Source: Heliocidaris erythrogramma | Taxonomy: Eukaryota; Echinodermata; Echinoidea; Camarodonta; Echinometridae | Direction of reading: 5' to 3' | Length of the DNA stretch: 64,000 nt | Assembly: GCA_025617745.1 (NCBI GenBank) | Contig: CM046871.1 | Location: 34,355,579 to 34,419,578, forward strand | Position numbers and translations under genes: made by a program | The notes under the pieces: model-generated | The model's input: only the letters and a program-made list of their open reading frames with translations | Told to the model about the DNA's origin: nothing | Database searches by the model: none | Shown: positions 47,291 through 58,955 of the stretch, one piece after another | How positions within the stretch are numbered: position 1 is the stretch's first letter | How the letters are laid out: each line of letters starts with the position of its first letter

Positions 47291-50200
47291 CAGAATATTA
47301 TATCAACATAAATTTTTTTTTTCGATTTGTAACCCCGACATCATACGTTTGATGTAATTTACGGCAATAACAATTAAGTATGATTTGTTCTATCGTTTAT
47401 GAACATTTTGCCGATCCCTTTATTAATGTGGTAATTCTTTTGTTTGTCTTACGGTTTTATTTGTAAAGGTAAAAATTCATCTCCCAAGTCCAACGGCTTA
47501 CCTAGATATGAGGGGATCTGCCCTCCTGTTTACAGGGTTTATCGACTGAATATCATGTTGTTGTTATTATGTCTTTTTGTTTGTTTCGTTGAGCAACGTT
47601 TTTTTTATTAATATTATTGATCCATGAAAATCCCCAGCGGAAACTATTAATATCTTTTTCACTTTCACAGACGAAATGGGGCTATTAATTTTTCTCCTGT
47701 ACACTGTAAATTCCCTCATTACTGTATCGCAAGATTTTCCCACATTCATTACCAAAATTGCCTGTGTGATTCAACTTGTAAAAACACCAATACAGGATGG
47801 CTAAGATATTCTGGTTAAAACGAAACTGAAACGGGGCGGGATTGAGCAAAATAATGTGAGCGTGTTGTAAATTTTTTCTTAAATATATTCATTTATATAT
47901 TCACAGTCGGTCATATTTCCCGTTAAAAGGATTGCCATTTTTGTCATAATTTTATAGAACGGGCACTTGTATTAGCCGTAAAATGTAGAGAGTGTGAGTG
48001 GGGGAGGGGCGGGAGGGAGCCATATATCCGTGATCAGGTTGAAAGTGGAGGGATTTAAAGGGAGGTCATTTTTATTAGTTACAGTATGATAAATTACTTC
48101 CTTCCCATTATCCTTGGTAAAATTAACCTTTCGTTCAACTTTTACATACATTAAAAAAAAAAAGAATTAAGAAACAGACTGAAGAGGAAAAAAAAAATAT
48201 GATTACGGAAAGTTCGACAGCGCAATCGAATTCTAAACATGCTAAAATTAAAACCAAAAATATCTACAATAGATTAAAGATCTTTTTTGTGTTTTGATGC
48301 AAATTAAAAGTGAAATGAATAAAAACAAATCTATATTACACTGAACTAATCGTTGATTAGATCCCTAAATGCATGGAATTACTAGTAGGTCCATACAAAA
48401 TGTTATACGCCTCTCTCTTTAATCATTTAATACCAAAGGTCATCATATTTTTAGAACACACAATACGAGGAATCACAAATTTAAGAATATAGCCTACCTA
48501 TACCTCTCTCTAGATATGAACTGCACTATTAAAGCATATCGATAAGCCTCGACTATTATGTTAACGGAACGCCCCGCCCTCTTTTATATTCTAGTAGATA
48601 CTAGATCAATAACAATTCACCTCGTTAATCAAGGTAATAGGTTCATAGTACGATCGCTTAAGCTTTAATTATCATGCAATGTGACTAGGTGCTTTTATGT
48701 ACCAATTCCCTTCACAATAAGCCACCGTCTGACGTAACGTAATGCTATTCAACGAACAATTTTCCTCGTATAATTCCTCATCACGATGCATTTGACGACG
48801 AAATTTAACCATTAGAAGCACCTCAAAAATTTCCTGATCTATACCTATGTTTGAGCAATATCATACTCTAAAGGACTGTGATATTTTTACGTTTTTATTT
48901 TGTGCGATTAATTCAGAATACATGAACAAACGATGTCTTTCTTTTCCATTTTCTCCCTAAATTTCGCTCGTTCGATTCAGTACGTTGTGTCGCTGCATAA
49001 AACGTATACGAGGCCCGGGGAGACATACGCTCTTGAGCTGGGCCACGTTTATTGAATTAAAGCAGGGTTCGTGTTAGAGATTATTGTTGTAGTTCGATAC
49101 AATGCCATTTGCGCTAGTACATTAACGACAATTGCATTTGCAGCCACAAAGGAGAGAAGGGATAACTTGTTTTGTGATAATTCAGTGAATTGTGAATACA
49201 AAATAAACATAAAAAATAAAGATTACGTGTTATCAGCTTACGCAATATAATTCTATTTCATTATGAGAGTTCAGATAGCTATTTTTAGTGCAGATTTACT
49301 GGCGGAATTTTAGGGGGAAACCGGGGGGGGGGGGGGGGGGGGAACCGAATCTAATTGGCCTTTTATACACAACACAAAGATTTGCCCCTAATTGTCGGAA
49401 TTTGCCCTCACTCCTTTTTTTTTTTTACGGGATCCTGCCCCCCAAACATTTGCTGAAGCTAGGATTATACCGAGCTTTGTAAGTGAGGAGTATTGCATAG
49501 CATAATTATACACCCACACACCATAAAATAAATCATAATAACATCGTATCATATCAAGTACCAACTCATAGAAGTATAATCACTTATGAAAAAAGTGCCG
49601 TTTTATGAATTATAAAATATATCAATTTGTATGAATACAACCCCCCCCCCTCCTCAAGTGGTATCACCGTCAGTGATTTCCGCGTTCCTTGACTGACCAA
49701 AACGTCATTTTTATTCAATAAGAAAATGAACAATGCTGTGCAGCTATACAAACAAAAACGTGTAGAAAGAGTTATTGATTATATATTTTTTTTACTACAA
49801 ATAACATCTGCACGTTACCACTGCCGCAAAGCATTTTGTGCAATGTCATCCCGGTAGGCATGATAGAGCCTTTAAGATAATATGTTTACTACAATCTATT
49901 TTAACATGTTCAGGGGGCGATAGTTCAGGGCCGTGTGCCAATGATATCGCAATCAAACTAACCGATTTTAATCTGTTTATTTCCCCCTAAAGAAGTACAT
50001 GCAGTTTAATTTAAAGATAATATCATCACCACATTCGTTTTACGATCCAATCCTTCCGATTTTGCAGATTTATTTTAATCATGATTCATCAGTTGATATA
50101 TTGCCTCCTATCGCACATTAGGCATGACATGATCTTTAACTGTGTCCTCCGGTAATCACATGAAATGTTTTAAACGGATCGAATCAATGACGTCAGCAGA

Positions 50201-50829
50201 ACGGATTGTTATTCAGTCATCATTTGTCACGCTATGTTACAATCATTACACGAGAGACATTATAGGTTAAGACAGTGGAGTAGCTAAACGGGGCGCAGGA
50301 GCATATGCCCACCCCAACCGAATAATAAGAGAGGGAGAGAGAGAGAGCGAGAGAGAGAGAGAAACAAAAGGAAATATGAAACGCTGAAAAAAAAATGTTA
50401 CAACCCCTCACATACATGTATCTTTCTCTCACTCGATGATGCATGTTCGCTTTTAATTTACTGAGTTATTCCAATGCCCTTCGCTTCCCCTTCTTCCCCT
50501 TCTTCCCATGACACGAGTGACCCCCGCCCTCCATACCTTGACCGACTACGCCACTGGACTAACCAATCCGATACTTCAGCAATGGAGTGGTGATGAGCGC
50601 CCTCCGTCAGTCTCATGAGAGGGTAATGATTTTTGGATATCACAAGACCGCGATAAAAGACCAATGAAAGCAAATTCATTCATAAACTTTATACCACATA
50701 ATATTCATAACATGTTAGCAAATATGGTAGCAAAGATAGCAAAATGTATTCATGAAAATGTTAGATCCTGGTTGACTTGCATAGGAACATAACTTTTATT
50801 GGTGAACTGTGACTCTAGAGATGCTAGTG
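47291..50829. other. AT-rich non-coding sequence
   Basis: Poly(G) lies at about 49324-49342, poly(T) at 49417-49428 and a GA-repeat at 50328-50363. No gene was recognised. Confidence 0.5.
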
Positions 50830-51110
50830 CCGGTGGCATACGAGACATCCTCTTGCTGACGTAAATCTGTGTCAGCGACTGGCGCTTGACGTTCCTGCAT
50901 GTAAAATTGATGCGTCATTTCGAGTGCGTCAGTACCAGCGTTAATCGAGCCTGTGAAGGCAATTAACCCAATACGCCAGTTACTAAAAGTATTGTTTGCA
51001 CTGTTTATATTTGCAGTCACTGTTAAACGATATCATTCTTTCATCACGCGCGAAAGACCGTAACAGTCACTGACGCGGTCCTTATGTCAGCCAATGACAC
51101 CTCGTGTGAG
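50830..51110 (-). mobile_element. MITE family N, copy 2 (inverted, diverged)
   Basis: In reverse complement it shares GTCAGTGACT, TACGGTC-TTCGCG, AACTGGCGTATTGGG, GCCTTCACAGGCTCGATTAA and TGACGCACTC with 43197-43408 and 51186-51420. The ends near GGCATACGAGAC and CTCGTGTGAGCC resemble the family termini. Confidence 0.65.
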
Positions 51111-51185
51111 CCTTGCGTTGAATCAATAATTGTCTTAATTCATAGCCTTCATTAACGTAGGTAATAACGCAATCCAAACTGAGTT
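51111..51185 (+). repeat. Family N fragment
   Basis: A TCATAGCCTTCATTAACGTA-like stretch with AACGCAATCCAAAC resembles the end of a family N unit. A similar piece follows copy 3 at about 51425-51475. Confidence 0.45.
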
Positions 51186-51420
51186 TGATGCTTCTTGGCT
51201 CACATGCACGAAGCCCCATTTGCTAACCTTAGGACAGCGTCAGTGACTTATACGGTCTTTTGCGAGTCATTTAAAAGTGATACTGTTTTTGAAAAAGTGA
51301 TTACAAAATGAAAAGTGCAGACAATACTTTCAATAACTGGCGTATGTGTTGAATTGCCTTCACAGGCTCCATTAGCGCAGGTACTGACGCAATCAAATTG
51401 ACGCGTCTCGTGAGCCATGC
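51186..51420 (+). mobile_element. MITE family N, copy 3
   Basis: Same order as 43197-43408: TTGGCTCACATGCACGAAGC, GTCAGTGACTTATACGGTC, AACTGGCGTATGTG, TTCACAGGCTCCATTAGCGC, TGACGCAATCAAATTGACGC, then TCGTGAGCC. The opposite-strand neighbour at 50830-51110 makes a head-to-head pair. Confidence 0.65.
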
Positions 51421-51516
51421 TTTAATTCTTAGCCTTCTTGGACGTTGATAATAATGCAATCAAAATGACGCATCGTGTTCAATGGGCGTATGTTGGATTA
51501 AACAGGGCGTACAACT
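51421..51516. other. Family N scrap and spacer
   Basis: TAGCCTTCTTGGACGTTGAT and AATGCAATCAAAATGACGCA are family N-like. Confidence 0.4.
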
Positions 51517-51654
51517 GGGGGCGTTTCATCAAGTGTCTTGTCGGTGATTTTTACCTACAAATTTGCTCTCAGCCAATCAGATACAAGAATTTCAGTAGCT
51601 TATAACAGTTATTGCAACTTGTAATTGATGGCAAGTTTTATGAAACAGGGCCCT
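51517..51654. mobile_element. Palindromic MITE family H, copy 3
   Basis: GGGGCGTTTCATCAAGTGTC on the left; GGCAAGTTTTATGAAACAGG then GCCC on the right. The interior shares TTTGCTCTCAGCCAATCAGA and TTTCAGTAGCTTATAACAG with copy 2. Confidence 0.8.
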
Positions 51655-52167
51655 GATAGCTGGAAATAGGAATGTACAATGTTTAAAATTGCTTGATGTC
51701 TACTGAACATGCTAAAAGGTACTAGCCCGCATTGCTCGATTCCCTTTCAGATCTTAAAATTGAACGTCTTTGGTGTAATCTCGTGGAGTAGGATGGGTCC
51801 ATATATTTCATAATATATCACTGCGGGTTGCATTTAAAATAGTTTTATAATCAAAATCTCTTGTACGGCGGGCAATAGAAGGCTTGTACAAAACACTATG
51901 TTCAAAACTGAATATGAAATTTAATAGAAAACGAGACATGATTACAGAGTCGAACCCTGCTATACATGGCGTCGTTGAGAAAGAGTTAAATGAGAGACAC
52001 GATAGTTTTCAGAGGCCGCGGCGGCGACGCCGGCATAGTGCACGTGATTGTTGCGAGATGCAAATAAAATCATGATGATCGACTAAGGATGATATCGTGA
52101 ATTTATGAGTTGCATAGTCATTTAAATTGTCAATAAAGAGACATAAATATAATCAGGATAAAGAGAC

Positions 52168-52198
<31 letters not shown>

Positions 52199-52293
52199 GC
52201 GCGCGCGCGCATGAAGGGAGAAAAGAGAAAAAAAAGGAAAAGACATAAGATACATTTTATTTATTGGCTTCAAAATGTTTTCAAGGAGTGAGG

Positions 52294-52324
<31 letters not shown>

Positions 52325-53221
52325 AGAGAGAGAGGGGGGGGGGGGGAGAGAGGGAGAGAGAGAGCACATGAAGGGACGGACAAAGAGAAATAATTATTAG
52401 GGGGAAAAACTAGAACAGAAATTGTAATAGGCTTCAACAATTTTGCCTCGACATTTTCATCGTGGTTTGGATGAGACAGTTCCTATTCTCTTATCGATTT
52501 TTCCCGACCCCTTGGGTTTTACGATAAGGCACTTTGCAGCGACATTGTTGCATCACGATGCAGAGACAGAGATGGGAGATAAACTAGCTTTACGACGGTA
52601 TACCTTTCATGTACCGCCGGTGATAGGGGACGCACCGCTATCATGGCTATCGAGACACTGCGAATGAGCGAAAATATTTCATCGCAATTTGTGCGTGTGT
52701 GTTTGGGCGTGTATGTGTTTTTCAATGAAAGAAAGTCCGGGGCTTTTAATATTTTTTGTAGAACTTTAAACTCTAAAGGCCTGCTTAAAGTATCTATAAA
52801 GAGCCCTTCCCCCGTCCCTGCCCGATCCCGCCCCCAGGCACAACGCATTATCGTGATCATTGCATGATGAGAATGTAAAGCAAACAAATTTTTAAATGTA
52901 TGATATTTAAAGATATATGAAAATAATAAAAGGCCATCACGCTTACCATATTTAAGAGCGCTTTTTAATACATAACGTTTATGCCATTTTCCTTTTATAG
53001 GAGTGTCTAGATTCGCTGCTATTTTCACACTCCTCAGCATACATTCTATCAAATTTTATCCTTCTTCTATCTCTAATTAGTAATGACAAGAACAAGACCA
53101 CAAAATCATAAGTTGTCCGTACCAATTCATTACAATGCACACACTTCTAATGTTCTTATTCAACATGTTCAAAAAGCATATTGTTGTATTTTCTCTAAAT
53201 TCATCACAGTTACATGCTTTA
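51655..53221. other. Non-coding; (GA)n and (GC)n tracts
   Basis: (GA)n then (GC)n lies at 52174-52210, with a further GA/G tract at 52288-52364. A 177-codon minus-strand frame at 52519-53052 shows no recognisable domain; I regard it as probable chance. Confidence 0.5.
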
Positions 53222-53865
53222 TGCCCCATTTACATTTGGTCTACGATCATCGTAGGGTGACCGTAAACTGATCGTATCCCTCTGATCTCCCTGGGGTGGC
53301 ATACGACGATCGTACGATTTTCGTACGGATTCACGGTCTCCGTAGCCTCTACGATTTTGTTTAGCGCGGAGTTATACAAATTTTTCAAAATCGTAGGATC
53401 GTAGCCCTTAGAAACATCGTAGGTGGCATCGTACGATCAGCGCAGGGTCATTGTGCGGAGGCCTTGCGCTGATCATGCAGAGAGCGTACGATTTTTTTTC
53501 AACAGGGGAGCAAAAAAGCATCGTAAAGAAATCGTAAGATCGTAAGGTATCCGCACGATCATCGCACAGCCTCTGTACGGAAATCGCACGATCTCTGTAC
53601 GGTTTCCGTGAATATGTTACTGTAACCGCGCAGAAATCGCACGATCTCCCTACGACCTCCGTACAATCTCTGTACGATCTCCGTACAGCCTCTGTACGGA
53701 TTTGTCTTTGGTCCCTCTACGATGCCCAGTACATGAAATCGCACGATGACCGTAAATAATGTAAACATTACCGTAGCCCGTAGCCACCTACGATGTCCCC
53801 CAAATCGCAAGGAAAATCGTAGACTAATCCATCGTACGATGACCGTAGCAAATGTAAACTAGGCA
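53222..53865 (-). mobile_element. Harbinger-like MITE with CGTACGAT words, copy 2
   Basis: The ends are TGCCCCATTTACATTTG and CAAATGTAAACTAGGCA, flanked by TTA at 53219-53221 and 53866-53868. It is homologous to the reverse complement of 25814-26548; for example TCTACGATTTTCCTTGCGAT and CATCGTAGGTGGCTAC are shared. Words such as TCCGTACGG, GATCGTACGA and ATCGCACGAT fill the interior in both orientations. No transposase was found. Confidence 0.82.
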
Positions 53866-53868
53866 TTA

Positions 53869-55891
53869 ATTATCATCAAGATTTGCGGGCGACTGCAGCT
53901 AGCCCCGTTCGGTGTATACAGTTGTGTTCGAGAAGTGATATTTAGCATTTAACTGTCTTATATTATGCTGGTACTGTGTATAAATCTATTCTGAAAAGGT
54001 AAAGTCTACTCATTTTCTCATAGTTAATCAAACGATTATCATGATTATATCCCATATCAACCGATTTCTTTTGCTGTTGTTGTTGTTCTATACGCTCATT
54101 TTAGAAAAAAAGAACGTCAATAACGAGTTGCAAAATTTGCTGTCATTGCCTTCAAATACAAGAACATTAATTGTGCAATAGCCACATAGGGTTGTATTAA
54201 ATTTTGTTGTTTTGTCTTTAAAACTATGGAAATATAATTCACTTCAAAATAAACGTGCACAGAAACGTACAAGTGCATTACTTGTTACGTAAAAAAAAGG
54301 AAGCCGGGTGCAAAATGATAATAATTTGTTTACAGCATGGATACCGTCATAATGTAGAGTACAAAGGTCGGAGTAAACAATGGTCATTAAGATAACATAA
54401 TTTCTGTGGATAACGGAGCGATAACTGGAAGAAGTTTTAGTCTATTTGTAATTCATTTTTTTTTATCTCGGCGTGCTATAATCATAATGAAATAATTTTT
54501 TTTTGCTGTTGTACACCAATAATTAGTAAAATATGAACATAAAATTATGCATTCTGAAAATTTAACAGGCGATATCAATCTTGATATATGAGCAATATGT
54601 ATTCCAATCTGTATGTTAATTCTAAATATATTCTGTAACCCCCAAAATGTTGTCATTGACGAAAATGTTATGAAGAGAGACTGAGCTCTATAAAATACTG
54701 ATTTTGTCACGTTTGTGGTTCTTTTAATGCGAAGCATGATTTCTGAACGTGATGTTAAGACAATTTGTAGACAAATTTCCATCCCAACCTACTTTTTTCC
54801 CCTCGTTATCTAAAAAGGAATATGGGTGAACTCGGGCCAAGCACGTAGACGTAACATAAACCCGAAACAAAAATATATATGTCTTCTAGTCTTCTTTTCG
54901 TTGGTATAAAAGTTTTCTTAAAGTTAAGTAATTTCTAAGAAATCAAACTCATGAGATCTGATAATTGGGATTTAAATTTTGTAATTCTTATGACTTCCTC
55001 TCTTATCAAAAAGTTCTAAGTCAAGCAAGATTTGAAACATTCCACTTCATGAAAGCTTATAATCATAAAGAATATCTTATATTTGTGACAACAGACCACT
55101 CTATACGAACATGACGAAAGTAGATTTGCAATATGTCTATTGTGTAATGTAAATCATGGAAATTTGCCTACCTCCCCCCACGCCCCAGCCCCTAAAAAAT
55201 GCTAAAACATCCTGCTGATTCAGATCCAACCATGTAAACACGATTCTTTTATACCGGGAGCAAAACTTCGAGGAAGCTAAGCATCCGAGTGAGGAAGGAT
55301 CTGGGAAAGTACCTTATGAAGATTTTGAATTTTACAGTAAAAAAATTTACATTCTAGCGACGACCTTCATAAACAAAAAAATGCGATATCGCGTAGCGAC
55401 CGAGCAAGAAATTTTACGTTATGACGATTTGAATTTTGTGTTTTAAAGCAATTTTGAAAACTAAACTCTGAGGCACTATCCCTTGAATAGTTTCTAGGAA
55501 GCGCCCCCCCCCCCCCTTCCATGAATTGCTGACCCTGCATTTCGTTGTATAAGCCGTATGAAAATTTGCATTCTCTAGTTCTTCTATGTTCGATAACTAT
55601 ATATCATATATCGGTCATGAAAAGAAATTGCGCAATTGATTGGTCCAATGCGCGTCATGTGACAAAATACAATTCCCACTAGCCTCATGCAAAGGAGCAA
55701 ACTGCCATGGAGGGTATAACATCTGACGTAACGATCTGTAAATAGTAGTACTATTCACGGATACTATTTACGGCGTATGGCATCACTCACGGATAGTGCG
55801 TACTACATTGTGATGACATTCATTTGTGCGTATCTATTGTTTTAGGCACCGGCGCGTGATGATGTCATCGTTACGCGTTTGATATACGCAC
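53869..55891. other. AT-rich non-coding sequence
   Basis: Poly(C) lies at 55505-55515; nothing else was recognised. Confidence 0.5.
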
Positions 55892-55915
55892 AAATTCATC
55901 CCTTCTTCAAAACTG

Positions 55916-55962
<47 letters not shown>

Positions 55963-55984
55963 CATCCCTTCTTCAAAACTGCTT
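55892..55984 (-). mobile_element. Poly(T) insertion flanked by a 27-bp direct duplication
   Basis: AAATTCATCCCTTCTTCAAA followed by ACTGCTT occurs at 55892-55918 and exactly again at 55958-55984. Between them there is only a T run (55917-55957, 41 nt). The arrangement is what target-primed insertion of a bare poly(A) tail on the minus strand would leave. A slippage or assembly artefact is the alternative. Confidence 0.6.
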
Positions 55985-56646
55985 GTGTACGTAAGTTTGC
56001 AGTCTACCATAGGCTTACGGTGCAGATGATCATAAGTAGATGAGTGCATATAGGCTTTAGTTTAAGATGACGGATATAGACCAAATACTGCCTACAGTCG
56101 AGTCTCTGGTTAAACTGTACCCTCGGTGACGTGAAGACCTACACTTTCGTTCGGGTCTGCGCCCCCTAATGAAAATAATCCTGTTTCACGTCACCTCGGG
56201 GACCATATTTCCCAGCAGGTCCTTTCATGACAGTATATATTTGAAGACTATATCCAATATAATGTACCTACAGATACAATATACATTTATAGAGGGAATT
56301 ATCCAGCTGTTCCCCTTCTATTCAAACGCTCCTGCCTTTCAGTATGAATTGAATTGAATCGAAATTCACATTTATTTCCCTCTGACAAAATACGATACAA
56401 TGTGTTTGACAATAGAAATCAATTTAAAACACATAACAAAGAAGGTGGCGAGTACCCGAAAAGCGGAGCTAATAATTGGGAATGCCTGGTTATAGATATC
56501 ACCTTCTGTGGGCCAACGCACTGCACATCAAGCGCTCGGATAACGATAATATTTCCACGATTCAATAAACGTATCTAGGTCAAGTGATTAGATAAAAAAT
56601 TATGCCCATATGTTTGGTTTTTCGTTAGCAGAGCTCTAGTATATAG

Positions 56647-56682
<36 letters not shown>
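55985..56682. other. Non-coding sequence ending in (TA)n
   Basis: CACGTCACCTCGGGGACCAT-like text near 56189 and CCTCGGTGACGTGAAG near 56123 are inverted relatives, suggesting another small foldback. TA repeats lie at 56640-56682. Confidence 0.4.
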
Positions 56683-56770
56683 ACAGTGCGAAAGGAAATG
56701 AGAGAATAATGGTTGCGTAACTTAAATCAAAGTTACGCAACCATTATTCTCTCATTTCCTTTCGCATTGT
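56683..56770. repeat. 41-bp-arm near-perfect hairpin
   Basis: ACAGTGCGAAAGGAAATGAG...GGTTGCGTAACTT (56683-56723) pairs with AAGTTACGCAACC...CTCATTTCCTTTCGCATTGT (56730-56770), with one mismatch and a 6-nt loop. A diverged single arm occurs at 22714-22743. Confidence 0.85.
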
Positions 56771-56856
56771 ATATATATTTCCACGAGAGTTGCCAAAGCT
56801 GTTGTATATGTTATTTCCTCACAATATATCTATATATATATATATATATTGTGATA

Positions 56857-57011
56857 TTTGACTAACGGGTACATTAAGTCGACACCTAACAATGCAGTTT
56901 ATTCCGTCATAATAGCGACCCCTACATTAGGTCGACAGTTGGTACATTAGGTCGACAGTTGAACAAAGAAAAAGAACAAAAACTGTCCTCCTAATGTACC
57001 CATTAGTCGTT
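56857..57011 (+). mobile_element. 155-bp MITE, family A copy 2
   Basis: Same as 21276-21430 apart from about two substitutions, in the same orientation, again flanked by TA at 56855-56856 and 57012-57013. TA-rich tracts lie nearby. It contains TTTATTCCGT (56898-56907), the inverse of ACGGAATAAA. Confidence 0.88.
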
Positions 57012-57035
57012 TATATATATATATATATATATAAT

Positions 57036-57085
57036 GGATAATGGCGCTATATAAATCTTATGTATTATTATTATTATTATATATA
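57036..57085 (+). mobile_element. Orphan LINE/SINE 3' tail
   Basis: ATGGCGCTATATAAATCTTA followed by TG and (ATT)n matches the tails at 39326-39361 and 59872-59912. No upstream body is visible, so it is a severely 5'-truncated copy. Confidence 0.6.
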
Positions 57086-57179
57086 TACTGGCTATACTAT
57101 ACTAAAAATATTTACAAGCAATTAATTTTGAAAAAGAAAGTACTTCGGCTCGTTTTTCTTTTTCAGTCTTTTGCTATGG

Positions 57180-57542
57180 TTCTTTTTCTTAATAATGATA
57201 ATTATAATTATTATGATAATGTTAGTATTGGTGATGATGATGATGATGATAATATAATAATAACAATATTAATCATAATAATAATAATGATAATAATAAT
57301 GATAATCATAACAATAGTAACAATAATGACAAGATAATAATGATAATGATGATGATGATAATGATAATAATGATGATAAGGATGATAATAGTACTAATAA
57401 TTATCCTACTAATAACAACAATAAAAATAATGATAGCAATAATGATAATAAGAACATTACTGCTAATAGTATTAGTACTAGTGCCATAACAATTGATTAC
57501 TAGTAATATCAATGCCATTATTATTATTGTAATTATCATTTT

Positions 57543-57578
<36 letters not shown>

Positions 57579-57665
57579 CAGCAGCAGCAGTAGCGGCAGC
57601 AGCAGCAGTAGTTGTAGTGGTAGTAGGATCATTATTATCATTATTACGATTATTATAATTAGTAT
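57180..57665. repeat. Compound AAT/GAT/TAG/CAG microsatellite region
   Basis: Nearly 500 bp of AAT- and GAT-type triplets with a (TAG)n/(CAG)n stretch at 57542-57610. Open frames here are triplet-repeat artefacts. Confidence 0.9.
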
Positions 57666-58107
57666 ATTATAAGTTATTATCATTACAATTTTTCTAATTT
57701 AGTTGGTCTCGATTAATTATACTTTCAAGGTTTTATGTTTCTCATCACCTATTTTCTTCTTTTGTAGCAGAACTGAATGCGATTAAAATTTTGAGATGAT
57801 AACCAAATTAGCCTAATTATATCGAAAATTAACCCCGACTGTTGTACTATCTTGCGCAACCATGCACGTCATTACTGATTCGAGATACAACATAACTACC
57901 ATCAAGTACGCATAGGCTATTACTGATAATAATACATCGACAAAGCACCGACACATTATTATTGACGTATATGGTTCACCGTACGTGCGATGTGGTTTTC
58001 ATTACCAATGTGTAAACATTTTGGAGGGGCTTGCCGTAGGGTAAATATTTTCTTATCTCGATGCTATAATAAAAGATATGGCGATATTGCAAAAAACCTT
58101 ACAAATC

Positions 58108-58955
58108 TTTAATTTCTTTCACCTTTATGACATTTCACCTTTGACGTACGTCAACAAAAATCTTATCAGTTCGTCTCACTATGAAGATGCATATTTTAGT
58201 AATAAGTATAAATATAATGGCTAAAATTGTTGACGAGATATTGCAATAACGAGGATAAAAACCTGAAATTTCACGGTAAATTACCTCTATGACCTTCAAC
58301 CTTTGACATGATTACCGCAAAAGTTAATATGTTTGTCTCACTATACCAACTTTTGTTCTTGAGATATAGCGTGAGATATAGCGTTAACATGGCTACAACC
58401 TGCAATTTTAGAATTGACGTCTATGTTTATAGTCCTTTGAAGTTTGCAGCTAAGTATCCCAAAATCAAATTAAATCATCTTCCTATGGTAATTGGTGCCA
58501 AGTTTGAAGTTAATGGCTCAAATTGTTCTTCGGACATTGCGTTAACAACGCTAAAACCTGAAATTTCAGAACTGACCTTAATTACCTTTGACATTTGAAC
58601 TTCGTACCCTAACACCTAAATAGATCATCTTTCTATGGTGATACATACTACCACCAAGTTTGAAGTTCATGTCTCTAATAGTTTTCGAGATATCGCGAGA
58701 CGGCGAGGCTAACACCTGAAATTTTGGAAATTGACCTGTATGACCTTTGCCCTTTGACCTACATACCCAAAAATCTAATCAGATCGTCTTCCTATGGTGA
58801 TACATACTAGCACCGAGTTTGAATTTAATTCATACCTCAAATGGTTCTTGTGATATCTCGAGAACGAGAAAGCGGGACTGACGGACGGACGGACAGACAA
58901 CCCCCAAAACATAATGCCTCCGGCACCATCTTCGGTGGACGGAGGCATAAAAACA
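58108..58955 (+). repeat. Degenerate tandem repeat, unit about 160 bp
   Basis: Five or so diverged units share, in order: ACCTGAAATTTC, TTACCTCTATGACCTT, TTTGACCT-type text, CTATGGTGATACATACTA, CCAAGTTTGAAGTT and CGAGATATC. The array ends with GACGGACGGACGGACAGAC, then ATGCCTCCGGCACCATCTTC and GGTGGACGGAGGCAT, a hairpin-capable terminus. The 96-codon frame at 58308-58598 spans two units and is not protein-like. The family is not identified. Confidence 0.75.

Noticed and set aside
52519..53052. 177-codon minus-strand open frame
   Set aside because: Longest non-repeat frame apart from the LINE and the PLE, but no domain or motif can be read and the region overlaps other frames on the plus strand. 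Kept only as a note.
57041..57683. Long Ile/Asp- or Leu-rich frames
   Set aside because: Products of AAT/GAT/TAG triplet microsatellites.
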